Below are positions 25,826-34,113 of a stretch of 64,000 bases of DNA, in pieces. The notes under the pieces are model-generated. The model saw only the letters and a program-made list of their open reading frames with translations, was not told the origin of the DNA and did not search any database. Source of the stretch: Pigmentiphaga litoralis (GTDB taxonomy: Bacteria; Pseudomonadota; Gammaproteobacteria; Burkholderiales; Burkholderiaceae_B); the NCBI RefSeq assembly GCF_013408655.1, contig NZ_JACCBP010000001.1, positions 248,001-312,000 of the forward strand. Reading direction: 5' to 3'. The stretch's first letter is position 1. Each line of letters begins with the position of its first letter. Made by a program: the position numbers and the translations under genes.

Positions 25826-27667
25826 ATGACTGCTGCTTCCTCCGATTCTTCCGTCAACGCCGCGTCGCCATCGATGTCATCGCCGCCTGCATCCACGTCG
25901 TCGTCCCAGCACTCGGCGCCGTCTTCGGCGTCTGCCTCGGGTTCCGAACGTCCCATCCGCTTCTGGCTGGGCGACCGGCAGGTCAGCGTCGACCACGCGC
26001 CGCCCACGCTCACGTTGCTCGAATGGATGCGCGAACGCGGCGGCTGTGCCTCGGTCAAGGAAGGCTGCGCGGAAGGGGACTGCGGCGCATGCACCGTGGC
26101 CGTCACCGACCTGGACGCCAACGGCGAACCGCAAGTCCGCGCCGTCAATGCCTGCATCCAGTTCCTGGGCACGCTGGACGGCAAGGCCGTACAGAGCGCG
26201 CAAGACATCGCAACTGCCGACGCCCTGCACCCCGTGCAGCAGGCCATGGTCGACTGCCACGGCTCGCAATGCGGCTTCTGTACGCCGGGCTTTGTCATGT
26301 CGATGTTTGCGCTGTATGAAACCCGCCGCGCCGCCGCCGGCCGTGGCCTCGGTGGCAACGACAGCCGACAGCCTGGTAGCGACAGCAGTCACGAACCTGG
26401 CCGTGACATCAGCCGCGACGACGCCTTGCGCGCCCTGTCCGGCAACCTGTGCCGCTGCACCGGCTACCGTCCGATCGTCGATGCCACCCGCGCCATGTGC
26501 GCGGCGCCTTGGCAGGGGCCTGACATGGACCTATGGAAGACCCGTCTGGCCCAGGTCGCCGCAGACGGCGATGCGATCTTCGCGTCGGGCGCCGACGTCG
26601 CCGCGCAATGGCCGGGTCACACGGCCGGCCGCTTCTACGCGCCACGCAGCGTGTCATCGTTAAGCGCGGTGCTGGCCGAACGGCCGCAGGCCCGCATCGT
26701 GGCAGGGTCGACCGATGTCGGCCTGTGGGTCACCAAACAGCATCGCGCCGTGGGCGATGTGGTGTGGCTGGGCGCGGTGCAAGAACTGCAGGGCATGCAG
26801 TCGCAGCCGGGTGATGCTGTCGCGGCGCAAGTGTGGGGCGACGGTACGCCCGTGCTCGAGATCGGCGCGGCGGTCAGCCTCAGTGACGCACTCGACGCCT
26901 TGCTGCCGCACCTGCCCAACTGCGCCCTTTACTTCGATCGCTTTGCATCCACTCCCATCCGCAACGCTGGCACGCTGGTCGGCAATCTGGCGAACGGTTC
27001 GCCCATCGGCGATTGCCCGCCGTTGATGCTGACCCTGGGCGCGAGCCTGGTGCTGCATCGGGACGGCGTGGAACGGGTCGTACCGCTTGATGACTTCTAT
27101 CTGGGTTATCAGAAAAACTGCCTGCAAGCCGGCGAGTTCGTGCGCGCGGTGCGCGTGCCGCTGCCGGCGGGTGTCGTCGTCCATGCCTGGAAGGTGTCGA
27201 AGCGGCTGGAACAGGACATCAGCGCCGTGGCCGTGGCCACGGCTTTCCGCCTGACCAAGGGCAAGGTTGCGGCCGTGCGCATCGGCGTGGGCGGCATGGC
27301 CGCCGTGCCCAGCCGCGCCCCCAAGACCGAAGCGGAATTGCTGGGGCTGGAGGTGTCGGAAGAAGGCGCTCTGGCAACTGCCTTGCAGACCCTGCGCAAC
27401 GAATTCGCACCGCTGGACGACCTGCGCGCCAGCGCGGCCTACCGTCGCCAGGTCGCTGCCAACCTGTTGCAGCGATCGTGGCTCGCCCTGCAAAGCGCTA
27501 CGCCACCGGATGCGGCTGGCGCGGTGTCATCGGCTGCAACCGCTGCAACCGCTGCAACGGCTGCATCGGGCGCCGCGCCGTCGACCCCATCGGGCCGCGC
27601 GTCCTCCACGCATTCCGTCCATTCCCTTGCCGACCTGTCGCCCATCCTGATGGAGATCACGCCATGA
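25826..27667 (+). CDS. xdhA: Xanthine dehydrogenase small subunit XdhA (2Fe-2S and FAD)
   Basis: 613 residues from the ATG at 25,826; an in-frame ATG at 25,736 would add 30 residues but has no spaced ribosome-binding site. A Ser/Ala/Pro-rich lead of about 40 residues precedes the ferredoxin-like domain. The first cluster ligands lie in GGCASVKEGCAEGDCGACTV and NACIQF, the second in SQCGFCTPGFVMSMF and LSGNLCRCTGYRPI. A hydrophilic loop (about 25 residues, GNDSRQPGSDSSHEPGRD) is inserted between second-cluster helices. The FAD-binding domain follows (IVAGSTDVGLWVTKQ, TPIRNAGTLVGNLANGSPIGD). A low-complexity Ala/Thr tail lies near the C-terminus. It transfers electrons from the molybdenum site of XdhB to NAD+. 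Its stop overlaps xdhB by four bases. Confidence 0.93.
   Translation: MTAASSDSSVNAASPSMSSPPASTSSSQHSAPSSASASGSERPIRFWLGDRQVSVDHAPPTLTLLEWMRERGGCASVKEGCAEGDCGACTVAVTDLDANGEPQVRAVNACIQFLGTLDGKAVQSAQDIATADALHPVQQAMVDCHGSQCGFCTPGFVMSMFALYETRRAAAGRGLGGNDSRQPGSDSSHEPGRDISRDDALRALSGNLCRCTGYRPIVDATRAMCAAPWQGPDMDLWKTRLAQVAADGDAIFASGADVAAQWPGHTAGRFYAPRSVSSLSAVLAERPQARIVAGSTDVGLWVTKQHRAVGDVVWLGAVQELQGMQSQPGDAVAAQVWGDGTPVLEIGAAVSLSDALDALLPHLPNCALYFDRFASTPIRNAGTLVGNLANGSPIGDCPPLMLTLGASLVLHRDGVERVVPLDDFYLGYQKNCLQAGEFVRAVRVPLPAGVVVHAWKVSKRLEQDISAVAVATAFRLTKGKVAAVRIGVGGMAAVPSRAPKTEAELLGLEVSEEGALATALQTLRNEFAPLDDLRASAAYRRQVAANLLQRSWLALQSATPPDAAGAVSSAATAATAATAASGAAPSTPSGRASSTHSVHSLADLSPILMEITP
27533..27568 (+). 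repeat. Four 9-base tandem units in xdhA
   Basis: GCTGCAACC is repeated four times (the last two copies with one or two changes), encoding Ala-Ala-Thr triplets in the low-complexity C-terminal tail of XdhA. Repeat number could vary by slippage without breaking the frame. Confidence 0.85.
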
Positions 27668-30006
27668 ACGCACCTGACCGCCCCGGCGTCCTCGCGCTGC
27701 CTGTCGACGCGCGCAGTTGCGGCACATCGCCGGCGCATGAAGCCGCGCATCTGCACGTCAGCGGCCGCGCGCTGTATGTCGACGATGTGGCCGAGCCGCA
27801 AGGCACGCTGTTCGTGGCGCCTGTCCTGTCCAAGGTTGCGCACGGCCGCTTGCGTGGGATAGCCACGGCGGCGGCCCAGGCCTTGCCCGGCGTGGTGCGC
27901 ATCATCGTTGCCGCCGATCTGCCCGGCACCAACCTGCTGGGCTCGGCGCAAGACGAACCGGTGCTGCCCGCCGAGACCGTCGACTATGTCGGCCAACCCA
28001 TCGCGCTGGTGGTCGCGCGCAGCGCCAAGGCCGCGCGGGTCGCGGCACGGGCCGTGGTGGCCGATATCGGACCCCTCGTGCCCATCCTGAGCATCGACGC
28101 CGCACTGGAAGCCGAAGCCTATGTGCTGCCGCCGGTGCATCTGGTGGAAGGCGATGTGCCGTCGGCGCTTGCCGCATCGGCCCACGTGCTGAAAGGCGAA
28201 TTCGCCGTTGGCGGACAGGAACAGTTCTATCTGGAAGGCCAGATAGCGTTGGCCTTGCCTGGCGAAGACCGCACGATGAAAGTGCTGTCGTCCACCCAGC
28301 ATCCCGGCGAAGTCCAGCACTGGGTGGCGCATGCCCTGCACGTGCCGACGCATTCGGTGCAGGTGGAATGCCGGCGGATGGGTGGCGGCTTTGGCGGCAA
28401 GGAAACGCAGGCCGGACAGATCGCAGTGTGGGCAGCGGTGGCCGCATGGCTGACGCAGGCGCCCTGCAAGATGCGGCTGGATCGTGACGATGACTTCCTG
28501 ATCACCGGCAAGCGGCATGACTTCATAGGCCGCTGGACCGTCGGCTTCGACGACGACGGCAAGGTGCTCGGCATCGACATGCTGCAGGCCGCGCGTTGCG
28601 GGTTTTCAGCCGACCTGTCGGGTCCGATCGCGGACCGCGCCATCTTCCATACCGACAACGCCTATTTCCTGCCCGCGATCGCCATCCACAGCTATCGCTG
28701 CAAGACCCATACGCAATCGAACACCGCGTTCCGCGGCTTTGGCGGACCGCAAGGTGTGGCGATGATCGAAGCCATCATGGACGACATCGCGCGCCATCTG
28801 AACCTGGATCCGCTGGCGGTACGCACCGTCAATCTGTATGGCGATGCGCCGCGCAACCGCACGCACTACGGCATGGAAGTCGAAGACAACATCCTGCCCG
28901 ACCTGCTGCCCCGCCTGGCGGTCGATTGTCAGTACACGGAACGCCGCGCCGCCATCGCGGCTTGGAACGCGACCCAACCGGTGATCAAACGCGGCATTGC
29001 CATCACACCTGTCAAGTTCGGCATTTCGTTCACGGCCACCATGTTCAACCAGGCAGGCGCCCTGGTGAACGTCTATACCGATGGTTCCGTCACGGTGAAT
29101 CATGGCGGAACCGAAATGGGGCAGGGATTGCACACCAAGGTCTGCCAGATCGTGGCGGACACCTTGGGCATCAGCCTCGACAAGGTGCGCATCACCGCCA
29201 CCGACACGGGCCGCGTGCCGAACGCGTCGGCGACTGCCGCATCCAGTGGCACGGACCTGAACGGCCGCGCGGCCGAATTTGCCGCGATCGAAATCCGCGA
29301 ACGGCTGCGTCGTTACGTGGCGCAGGCGCATGGCGTGTCGCTGGAAGACATCAGCATCCGCGCGAATGAAGTGCACCTGCCCGGCAAGACCTTGCCCTTT
29401 GTGCAGGTGGTCCAGCAGGCCTATGCCGCGCGCGTGTCCTTGTGGTCCGACGGCTACTATGCGACGCCCAAGATCCACTACGACCGCGTGACCATGCGCG
29501 GCCGCCCGTTCTACTACTTTGCCTATGGCGCAGCGGCGTGCGAAGTGGCCATCGATACGCTGACGGGCGAGACCCGCCTGCTGCGCGCCGACATCCTGCA
29601 TGACGTGGGCCGCTCCATCAATCCGGCCATCGACATCGGCCAGATCGAAGGCGGTTTCGTGCAGGGCGTGGGCTGGCTGACGTCCGAAGAACTGGTGTGG
29701 AAGGCCGACGGCCTGCTCGCCACGCACGCGCCGTCCACCTACAAGATCCCGACCGCGGCCGACGTGCCCGAACAGTTTTCCGTGACGCTGTGGCACGAGG
29801 CCAATCGCGAAGACAATGTGTTCGGATCCAAGGCCGTGGGCGAACCGCCTTTCATGCTGGGCTTTGCCGCGTTCTTTGCAATCCGGGAAGCGGTGGCTGC
29901 GGCGCGTGTGGACAGTGCTGACGCTGCAGCGGACGCTCGCGTCTCGCTGTCTGCCCCGGCCACGCCAGAAGCCGTGTTGCGTGCGATCTCGGCAGTCCAT
30001 GCTTAA
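27664..30006 (+). CDS. xdhB: Xanthine dehydrogenase large subunit XdhB (molybdopterin)
   Basis: 780 residues; catalytic molybdenum-cofactor subunit oxidising hypoxanthine and xanthine to urate. Motifs: SGRALYVDDVAEPQGTL, YVGQPIALVVA, GGQEQFYLEGQIALA, MGGGFGGKETQ, the substrate-pocket RGFGGPQG, TVNHGGTEMGQGLHTK and the late FGSKAVGEPPFMLG with the conserved catalytic Glu. The ATG overlaps the xdhA stop (ATGA) and its own stop overlaps the xdhC start by eight bases, so xdhABC is one coupled operon. Confidence 0.95.
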   Translation: MNAPDRPGVLALPVDARSCGTSPAHEAAHLHVSGRALYVDDVAEPQGTLFVAPVLSKVAHGRLRGIATAAAQALPGVVRIIVAADLPGTNLLGSAQDEPVLPAETVDYVGQPIALVVARSAKAARVAARAVVADIGPLVPILSIDAALEAEAYVLPPVHLVEGDVPSALAASAHVLKGEFAVGGQEQFYLEGQIALALPGEDRTMKVLSSTQHPGEVQHWVAHALHVPTHSVQVECRRMGGGFGGKETQAGQIAVWAAVAAWLTQAPCKMRLDRDDDFLITGKRHDFIGRWTVGFDDDGKVLGIDMLQAARCGFSADLSGPIADRAIFHTDNAYFLPAIAIHSYRCKTHTQSNTAFRGFGGPQGVAMIEAIMDDIARHLNLDPLAVRTVNLYGDAPRNRTHYGMEVEDNILPDLLPRLAVDCQYTERRAAIAAWNATQPVIKRGIAITPVKFGISFTATMFNQAGALVNVYTDGSVTVNHGGTEMGQGLHTKVCQIVADTLGISLDKVRITATDTGRVPNASATAASSGTDLNGRAAEFAAIEIRERLRRYVAQAHGVSLEDISIRANEVHLPGKTLPFVQVVQQAYAARVSLWSDGYYATPKIHYDRVTMRGRPFYYFAYGAAACEVAIDTLTGETRLLRADILHDVGRSINPAIDIGQIEGGFVQGVGWLTSEELVWKADGLLATHAPSTYKIPTAADVPEQFSVTLWHEANREDNVFGSKAVGEPPFMLGFAAFFAIREAVAAARVDSADAAADARVSLSAPATPEAVLRAISAVHA

Positions 30007-30829
30007 CGATTCGTTGTTGCCTGTCTCGGCGCACGCGTATGCGTCTGCCTGCCGCGGCGCATCGCGCCCGGCGTGTGTGGTGCGGATCACCGCCGTGCAC
30101 GGCAGCGTGCCGCGTGCCACCGATGCGTCGCTGGTCGTGGATGCACAGGGATTTGGCGGCACGATAGGCGGCGGGCATCTTGAACTGGAAGCCATCCGGC
30201 TCGCGCGGGAAAAGCTGTCCGCCGATGCCAGTTTTCCCGCCGACGAACGCCGCTTTCCATTGGGACCGTCGCTGGGTCAATGCTGTGGGGGCGCCGTCGA
30301 ACTGCGTTTCTCGCCATTGGCGGATGCCGATCTGCCTGCGCTTGCGGCCCTTGAGCCGCCCCGCCGAGCCGTCTGGCTCTACGGCGCCGGCCACGTTGCG
30401 CGGGCCATTGTCTACGCCTTGCTGCCGTTGCCGTTCGAGATCCACTGGGTCGAGACGCGCGACGAAATGCTACCCGAAGGACCGTTCCCGCCGCACGTCG
30501 TCCTGCATCACACCGACGACGCCGCGGCGGAAGCCAGGCAGGCGCCGGCGGGCGCTTGCCACCTGGTGATGACGCACAGCCACGCCATCGACTTCGACAT
30601 CGTGCAGGCCGTGCTGGCGCGCGGCGATGCCGGGTACTGCGGGCTGATCGGTTCCGCCACCAAGCGGACCACATTCGAGCGCAGGCTGGCCGCCCGCGGC
30701 ATTGCGGACGACCGCATTGCGGCCATGGTGTGCCCGATCGGTATCGCCGACCTGCCGGGCAAACGCCCGGAAGTCATTGCCGTGGCGGTGGCGGCGCAAC
30801 TGCTGGGCTGGTCGCTGCACGATCGTTGA
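29999..30829 (+). CDS. xdhC: XdhC, molybdenum-cofactor insertion/sulfuration factor
   Basis: 276 residues. XdhC binds molybdopterin, promotes sulfuration and delivers the cofactor to XdhB. Family motifs: VHGSVPRATDASLVV, GGTIGGGHLE, GPSLGQCCGG with the conserved Cys pair, WLYGAGHVARAI (Rossmann), VMTHSHAIDFDI, YCGLIGSATKRTTF and GIADLPGKRPEVIAVAVAAQLL. Start at 29,999 inside the 3' end of xdhB. It converges on the cupin gene 12 bases further. Confidence 0.94.
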   Translation: MLNDSLLPVSAHAYASACRGASRPACVVRITAVHGSVPRATDASLVVDAQGFGGTIGGGHLELEAIRLAREKLSADASFPADERRFPLGPSLGQCCGGAVELRFSPLADADLPALAALEPPRRAVWLYGAGHVARAIVYALLPLPFEIHWVETRDEMLPEGPFPPHVVLHHTDDAAAEARQAPAGACHLVMTHSHAIDFDIVQAVLARGDAGYCGLIGSATKRTTFERRLAARGIADDRIAAMVCPIGIADLPGKRPEVIAVAVAAQLLGWSLHDR

Positions 30830-30841
30830 AGAGCACAACGA

Positions 30842-31183
30842 TCACGCCTTCGGATATGGCATCACCAGCAACACCATCGCCGTCCGCGCCCCCCGGTTGA
30901 TTACCTGCCGCGATTCGCCCGGCGCCAGCCGCACCGAATCGTGCAAGTGCAGTTCGACTTCCTCGGTCCCGTTGCCGATCGACACCGACCCTTCCAGCAC
31001 CACGTACATCTTTTCGACCGGCGACGCGGCCAGGTCGGTCTGCCCGCCGGGCAGCACGTGCGACACCCCCAGCCACATCGACTCCGACGGTCCCGCCTCG
31101 TGCCCCTGCAGGCGCACGCAAGCCATGTTGTCATGACGTGGAGGGTGGTAGGCGGGCGCCTGGGAAAAGCGGGTCACGTGCAT
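30842..31183 (-). CDS. Small cupin-domain protein
   Basis: 113 residues forming one cupin barrel: GVSHVLPGGQTDLAASPVEKMYVV (first motif without the usual His pair), then LEGSVSIGNG and a second motif RLAPGESRQVINRGARTAMVLLV. Lack of the full His/His/Glu set makes metal-dependent catalysis doubtful; a binding or isomerase role is possible. It is divergent from the dioxygenase operon, sharing the promoter region with the LacI-type operator, and convergent with xdhC. Function unknown; the neighbourhood suggests a part in the aromatic catabolic set. Confidence 0.75.
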   Translation of the reverse strand: MHVTRFSQAPAYHPPRHDNMACVRLQGHEAGPSESMWLGVSHVLPGGQTDLAASPVEKMYVVLEGSVSIGNGTEEVELHLHDSVRLAPGESRQVINRGARTAMVLLVMPYPKA

Positions 31184-31249
31184 GGTGTGTCTCCTTGATG
31201 TTGCTACAGGGATGGGCGCGGGCGCCCGAAAAAATCCGCAAATCGATGC

Positions 31250-31277
31250 TTGACTCTAAGCAAAAAGCTCGCATAAT
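31250..31277 (+). promoter_or_regulatory. Sigma70 promoter of the dioxygenase operon
   Basis: TTGACT (31,250-31,255), 16-base spacer, CATAAT (31,272-31,277). The predicted start point falls inside the adjoining palindrome, so a repressor bound there would block initiation. Confidence 0.7.
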
Positions 31278-31290
31278 GCAAACGTTTGCA
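31277..31290. promoter_or_regulatory. LacI-family operator 1
   Basis: Perfect 14-base palindrome TGCAAACGTTTGCA with the central CG typical of LacI/GalR sites. It abuts the -10 element of the dioxygenase promoter. A second copy of the core lies at 35,101, next to the Bug gene and close to the LacI-family gene at 36,370. Confidence 0.8.
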
Positions 31291-31311
31291 ATGGAGACGG
31301 CAGCAAAAATC

Positions 31312-32241
31312 ATGAACACCACGCTCACAGAAAACCGGGGGGAGGGCTTGCGGCTGATCGACGACGCAGCGTCGGTCACCCCGATCGTCAAGGCCGCGAT
31401 GGCGCTGAATGACGACCCGCGCCTCAAGCAGATCGTCGACGCCTTCGTCGAGCATGCCCATGCCTTCCTGCGCGAGGTCAAGCTGACCGACCAGGAATTC
31501 GAAAAGGGCCTGCAGTTCATCGCTGCCGTCGGCCAGGCCAATACCGACTCGCACAATGAGGTCGTGCTGGCGGCCGACGTGCTGGGCATCTCGACCCTGG
31601 TCACGGTGCTGAATACGACCGGGCAGGGCGACCGCACACCGGGCGCCTTGCTGGGCCCGTTCTATCGCGGCAATGCGCCCGAATGCGATTGCGGCGCCGA
31701 CATTGCCCGCGACGGCACGCCGGGCGTGCCCCTGTTCATGCGCGGCGTGGTGCGCGACACCACGGGCAAGCCGCTGGCCAATGCGCTGCTCGACGTGTGG
31801 CAGGCATCGCCGGTCGGCCTGTACGACAACCAGGATCCCAACCAGCCCGACAAGAATCTGCGCGGTCAATTCCGCACCGATGCACACGGCCGCTACGAAA
31901 TCCGCAGCGTGCGCCCGGCCGGCTATCCGGTGCCGGTGCACGGCCCGATCGGCACGCTGCTGAAGATGCAGCATCGCCATCCGTATCGCCCGGCGCATGT
32001 GCACTTCATCGTGTCGGCGGCCGATCACGACACGTTGGTGGCGCAGGTGTTTGCCGACGATTCCGAGTACCTGGAAACCGATGTCGTCTTTGGCGTGCAG
32101 CGTGGACTGGTCGGCCATTTCGAATGGCACGACGACGGCGCCTTCCCCTGGGGCGATGGGGCCGGGCCGCATTACACCCTCGACTTCGACTTCACGTTGG
32201 CGGCCGGCACGCCAACCTATCCCACTCCCCCCATTGCATAG
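31312..32241 (+). CDS. Intradiol ring-cleavage dioxygenase (hydroxyquinol 1,2-dioxygenase-like)
   Basis: 309 residues. The N-terminal dioxygenase helical domain (about 20-100; LNDDPRLKQIVDAFVEHAHAF) is followed by a beta-sandwich catalytic domain. The four non-haem Fe(III) ligands are recognisable: Tyr in LLGPFYRG, Tyr in GRYEIRSV, and two His in HPYRPAHVHF. The segment GYPVPVHGPIGTLL resembles hydroxyquinol and chlorocatechol enzymes more than catechol 1,2-dioxygenase. It would open a hydroxylated catechol ring to a maleylacetate-type product. ATG at 31,312 was chosen because earlier in-frame starts lie inside the operator. It is first in the operon, with an SDR gene seven bases after its stop. 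Confidence 0.85.
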   Translation: MNTTLTENRGEGLRLIDDAASVTPIVKAAMALNDDPRLKQIVDAFVEHAHAFLREVKLTDQEFEKGLQFIAAVGQANTDSHNEVVLAADVLGISTLVTVLNTTGQGDRTPGALLGPFYRGNAPECDCGADIARDGTPGVPLFMRGVVRDTTGKPLANALLDVWQASPVGLYDNQDPNQPDKNLRGQFRTDAHGRYEIRSVRPAGYPVPVHGPIGTLLKMQHRHPYRPAHVHFIVSAADHDTLVAQVFADDSEYLETDVVFGVQRGLVGHFEWHDDGAFPWGDGAGPHYTLDFDFTLAAGTPTYPTPPIA

Positions 32242-32248
32242 GTTCATC

Positions 32249-33016
32249 ATGAACACTCCTCTCGCACTCGACGGCAAGGTCGCCGTCATTCTTGGCGGCA
32301 CGGGCGGCATCGGCCAGGCCACCGCGCGCCGCCTGGCCGAGCACGGCGCCGCGGTGGTGCTGACCAGCCGCAGCAAGCTGGACGAGGCCGCGTCGCTGGC
32401 CGCCGCGCTGCCGGCCATCTCGAATGCCGCCGGCCACGCCGGCATGCTGGCCGCGGTCGAAGACACCGCGTCGCTGGTGGCCCTCGCCGCCGCGGTCGAA
32501 GCCAAGTACGGCCGCGCCGACATCCTTGTCAACACGGCAGGGTTCACGCAGCCGATCGCCCACGCCAACCTTGACGCGCTGACGGACGATTTCATCGACC
32601 GCATGTTCGAAGTGAACTGGCGCGGTCAGTTCGCCGCGATCCGCAGCTTTGCACCGCTGCTGCGCGCCAACAATGACGGCCTGGTCGTCAACATCTCGTC
32701 GATCGCCGGAACGACCGGCACCGGCAGCAACATTGCCTACTGCGCCGCCAAGGCAGGCCTAGATGTGATGGCCATGTCGCTCGGCCGCGCGCTGGCGCCG
32801 GCCATCCGTGTACTGAACGTCTCGCCCGGCGTGGTGCAGACCGACTTCGTTGCAGGCCGCGACCAGGCCTTCAACGACAAGACCGCTGCCACGACGCCGC
32901 TCAAGCGCGTCGGGCAACCCGATGACATCGCCGACGCCGTCCTGGCCTGCGCGGTGTCCCTGCGATTCAGTACCGGCACCACGCTCGTCGTCGACGGCGG
33001 GCGCCGTCTCGGTTGA
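32249..33016 (+). CDS. Short-chain dehydrogenase/reductase
   Basis: 255-residue classical SDR. Cofactor motif GGTGGIGQ (Gly-rich TGxxxGxG variant) at about residues 15-22, NTAG-type motif (LVNTAGF), catalytic Ser in NISSIAG, YxxxK as YCAAK, and a C-terminal VDGGRRLG. Thr-Ser-Arg after strand 2 suggests NADP(H). It lies directly after the dioxygenase and eight bases before the BKACE gene. The substrate is probably a keto or hydroxy intermediate of the same pathway, not identifiable from sequence. Confidence 0.88.
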   Translation: MNTPLALDGKVAVILGGTGGIGQATARRLAEHGAAVVLTSRSKLDEAASLAAALPAISNAAGHAGMLAAVEDTASLVALAAAVEAKYGRADILVNTAGFTQPIAHANLDALTDDFIDRMFEVNWRGQFAAIRSFAPLLRANNDGLVVNISSIAGTTGTGSNIAYCAAKAGLDVMAMSLGRALAPAIRVLNVSPGVVQTDFVAGRDQAFNDKTAATTPLKRVGQPDDIADAVLACAVSLRFSTGTTLVVDGGRRLG

Positions 33017-33024
33017 GGTCCCTC

Positions 33025-33915
33025 ATGCATCCACGCAAAACCATTCTGACCTGCGCCGTCACGGGCAACCTGACCACCGTCGCGCAGCATCCGGGCCTGC
33101 CCGTCACGCCGCGCCAGATCGCCGATGCCGCCCTGGGCGCCGCCCGCGAAGGCGCAGCCGTCGCCCACATCCACGTGCGCGATCCTGCCACGGGCAAGCC
33201 GTCGATGGATGTCGCGCTGTACCGCGAAGTCATCACGCTGATCCGCGCCGAGAATCCCGAGCTCATCATCAACCTGACGACCGGCCCCGGCGGCCGCTTC
33301 ATTCCCAGCGATGAGGATCCGCGTGTCGCGGCGCCGGGTTCGACCCTGCTGCGGCCCGAACTGCGTGTCGAGCACATTGCCGAACTGCGTCCAGACATCT
33401 GCTCGCTGGATCTGAACACCATGAACTCGGGCGGTGACGTGGTCATCAACACCCCCAAGAACGTGCGCAAGATGGCGCATGTGATCCGCGAAGCCGGCGT
33501 GATGCCGGAACTGGAAATCTTCGACAGCGGCGACATCGCGCTGGCGCTCGACCTGATCCAGGACGGCACGCTGGAAGGCCCCGGCCTGTGGACCTTCGTG
33601 CTGGGCGTGAAGTACGGCTTTGGTGCGACGCCCGAGGCGCTCATGTACGCCCGCAACCTGCTGCCGGCCGGTGCGCGCTGGGCTGCATTCGGTATTGGCC
33701 GCGCGGAATTCCCGATCGTGGCGCAGGCCTGGCTGGCGGGCGGGCATGTGCGCGTGGGCCTGGAAGACAACATCTATCTGTCCAAGGGCGTGCTCGCACC
33801 GGACAACGCGTCGCTGGTCGCCAAGGCGCGCGGGATCCTGGAAGCACTGGGCGGAGAGTTGGCCACGCCGGCGGAAGCCCGCGATCTGCTGCAACTGCAG
33901 CGCCGCAGCGCCTGA
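33025..33915 (+). CDS. BKACE-family beta-keto acid cleavage enzyme (DUF849)
   Basis: 296 residues. The family condenses a beta-keto acid with acetyl-CoA and splits it to acetoacetate plus a new CoA ester, using a metal-dependent TIM barrel. Matching segments: KTILTCAVTGN, AAVAHIHVRDPATGKPS (metal-binding His pair), LIINLTTGPGG, CSLDLNTMN, ELEIFDSGDI, FGIGRAEFPI and HVRVGLEDNIYL. The TTG at 33,013 was rejected in favour of ATG at 33,025, which has GAGG seven bases upstream. In this operon a beta-keto acid derived from ring-cleavage products could be the substrate, which would be a distinct use of the family. Confidence 0.88.
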   Translation: MHPRKTILTCAVTGNLTTVAQHPGLPVTPRQIADAALGAAREGAAVAHIHVRDPATGKPSMDVALYREVITLIRAENPELIINLTTGPGGRFIPSDEDPRVAAPGSTLLRPELRVEHIAELRPDICSLDLNTMNSGGDVVINTPKNVRKMAHVIREAGVMPELEIFDSGDIALALDLIQDGTLEGPGLWTFVLGVKYGFGATPEALMYARNLLPAGARWAAFGIGRAEFPIVAQAWLAGGHVRVGLEDNIYLSKGVLAPDNASLVAKARGILEALGGELATPAEARDLLQLQRRSA

Positions 33916-33923
33916 TTGTCGTC

Positions 33924-34006
33924 CGGTCCCCTGATTGTTCAGTCCCTGGTCGCTCAGTCCCTGGTCGTTCAGTCCCCTGGTCGTTCAGTCCCTAGTCGTT
34001 CAGCCC
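33924..34006 (+). repeat. 15-16-base tandem repeat between BKACE and MDR genes
   Basis: About 4.5 copies of CAGTCCCTGGTCGTT in tandem (33,940-33,954, 33,955-33,969, 33,970-33,985, 33,986-34,000, with degenerate flanking units). The array fills much of the 198-base gap inside the operon. No role is apparent; it could affect message processing or vary in copy number. Confidence 0.85.
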
Positions 34007-34113
34007 TCTACTCAGGCAGATCTGCAAGCCTCCCTACCTGCAGTCATGCAGATCCGCCGTCATCACCTATTTTTTGCCAGTCCAATGGCAAGCTTGATTA
34101 CAGGAAGTCTTTC

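Noticed and set aside
33013..33024. Upstream TTG start for the BKACE gene
   Set aside because: Overlaps the SDR stop and lacks a spaced ribosome site; the ATG at 33,025 has GAGG at proper distance and matches family length.
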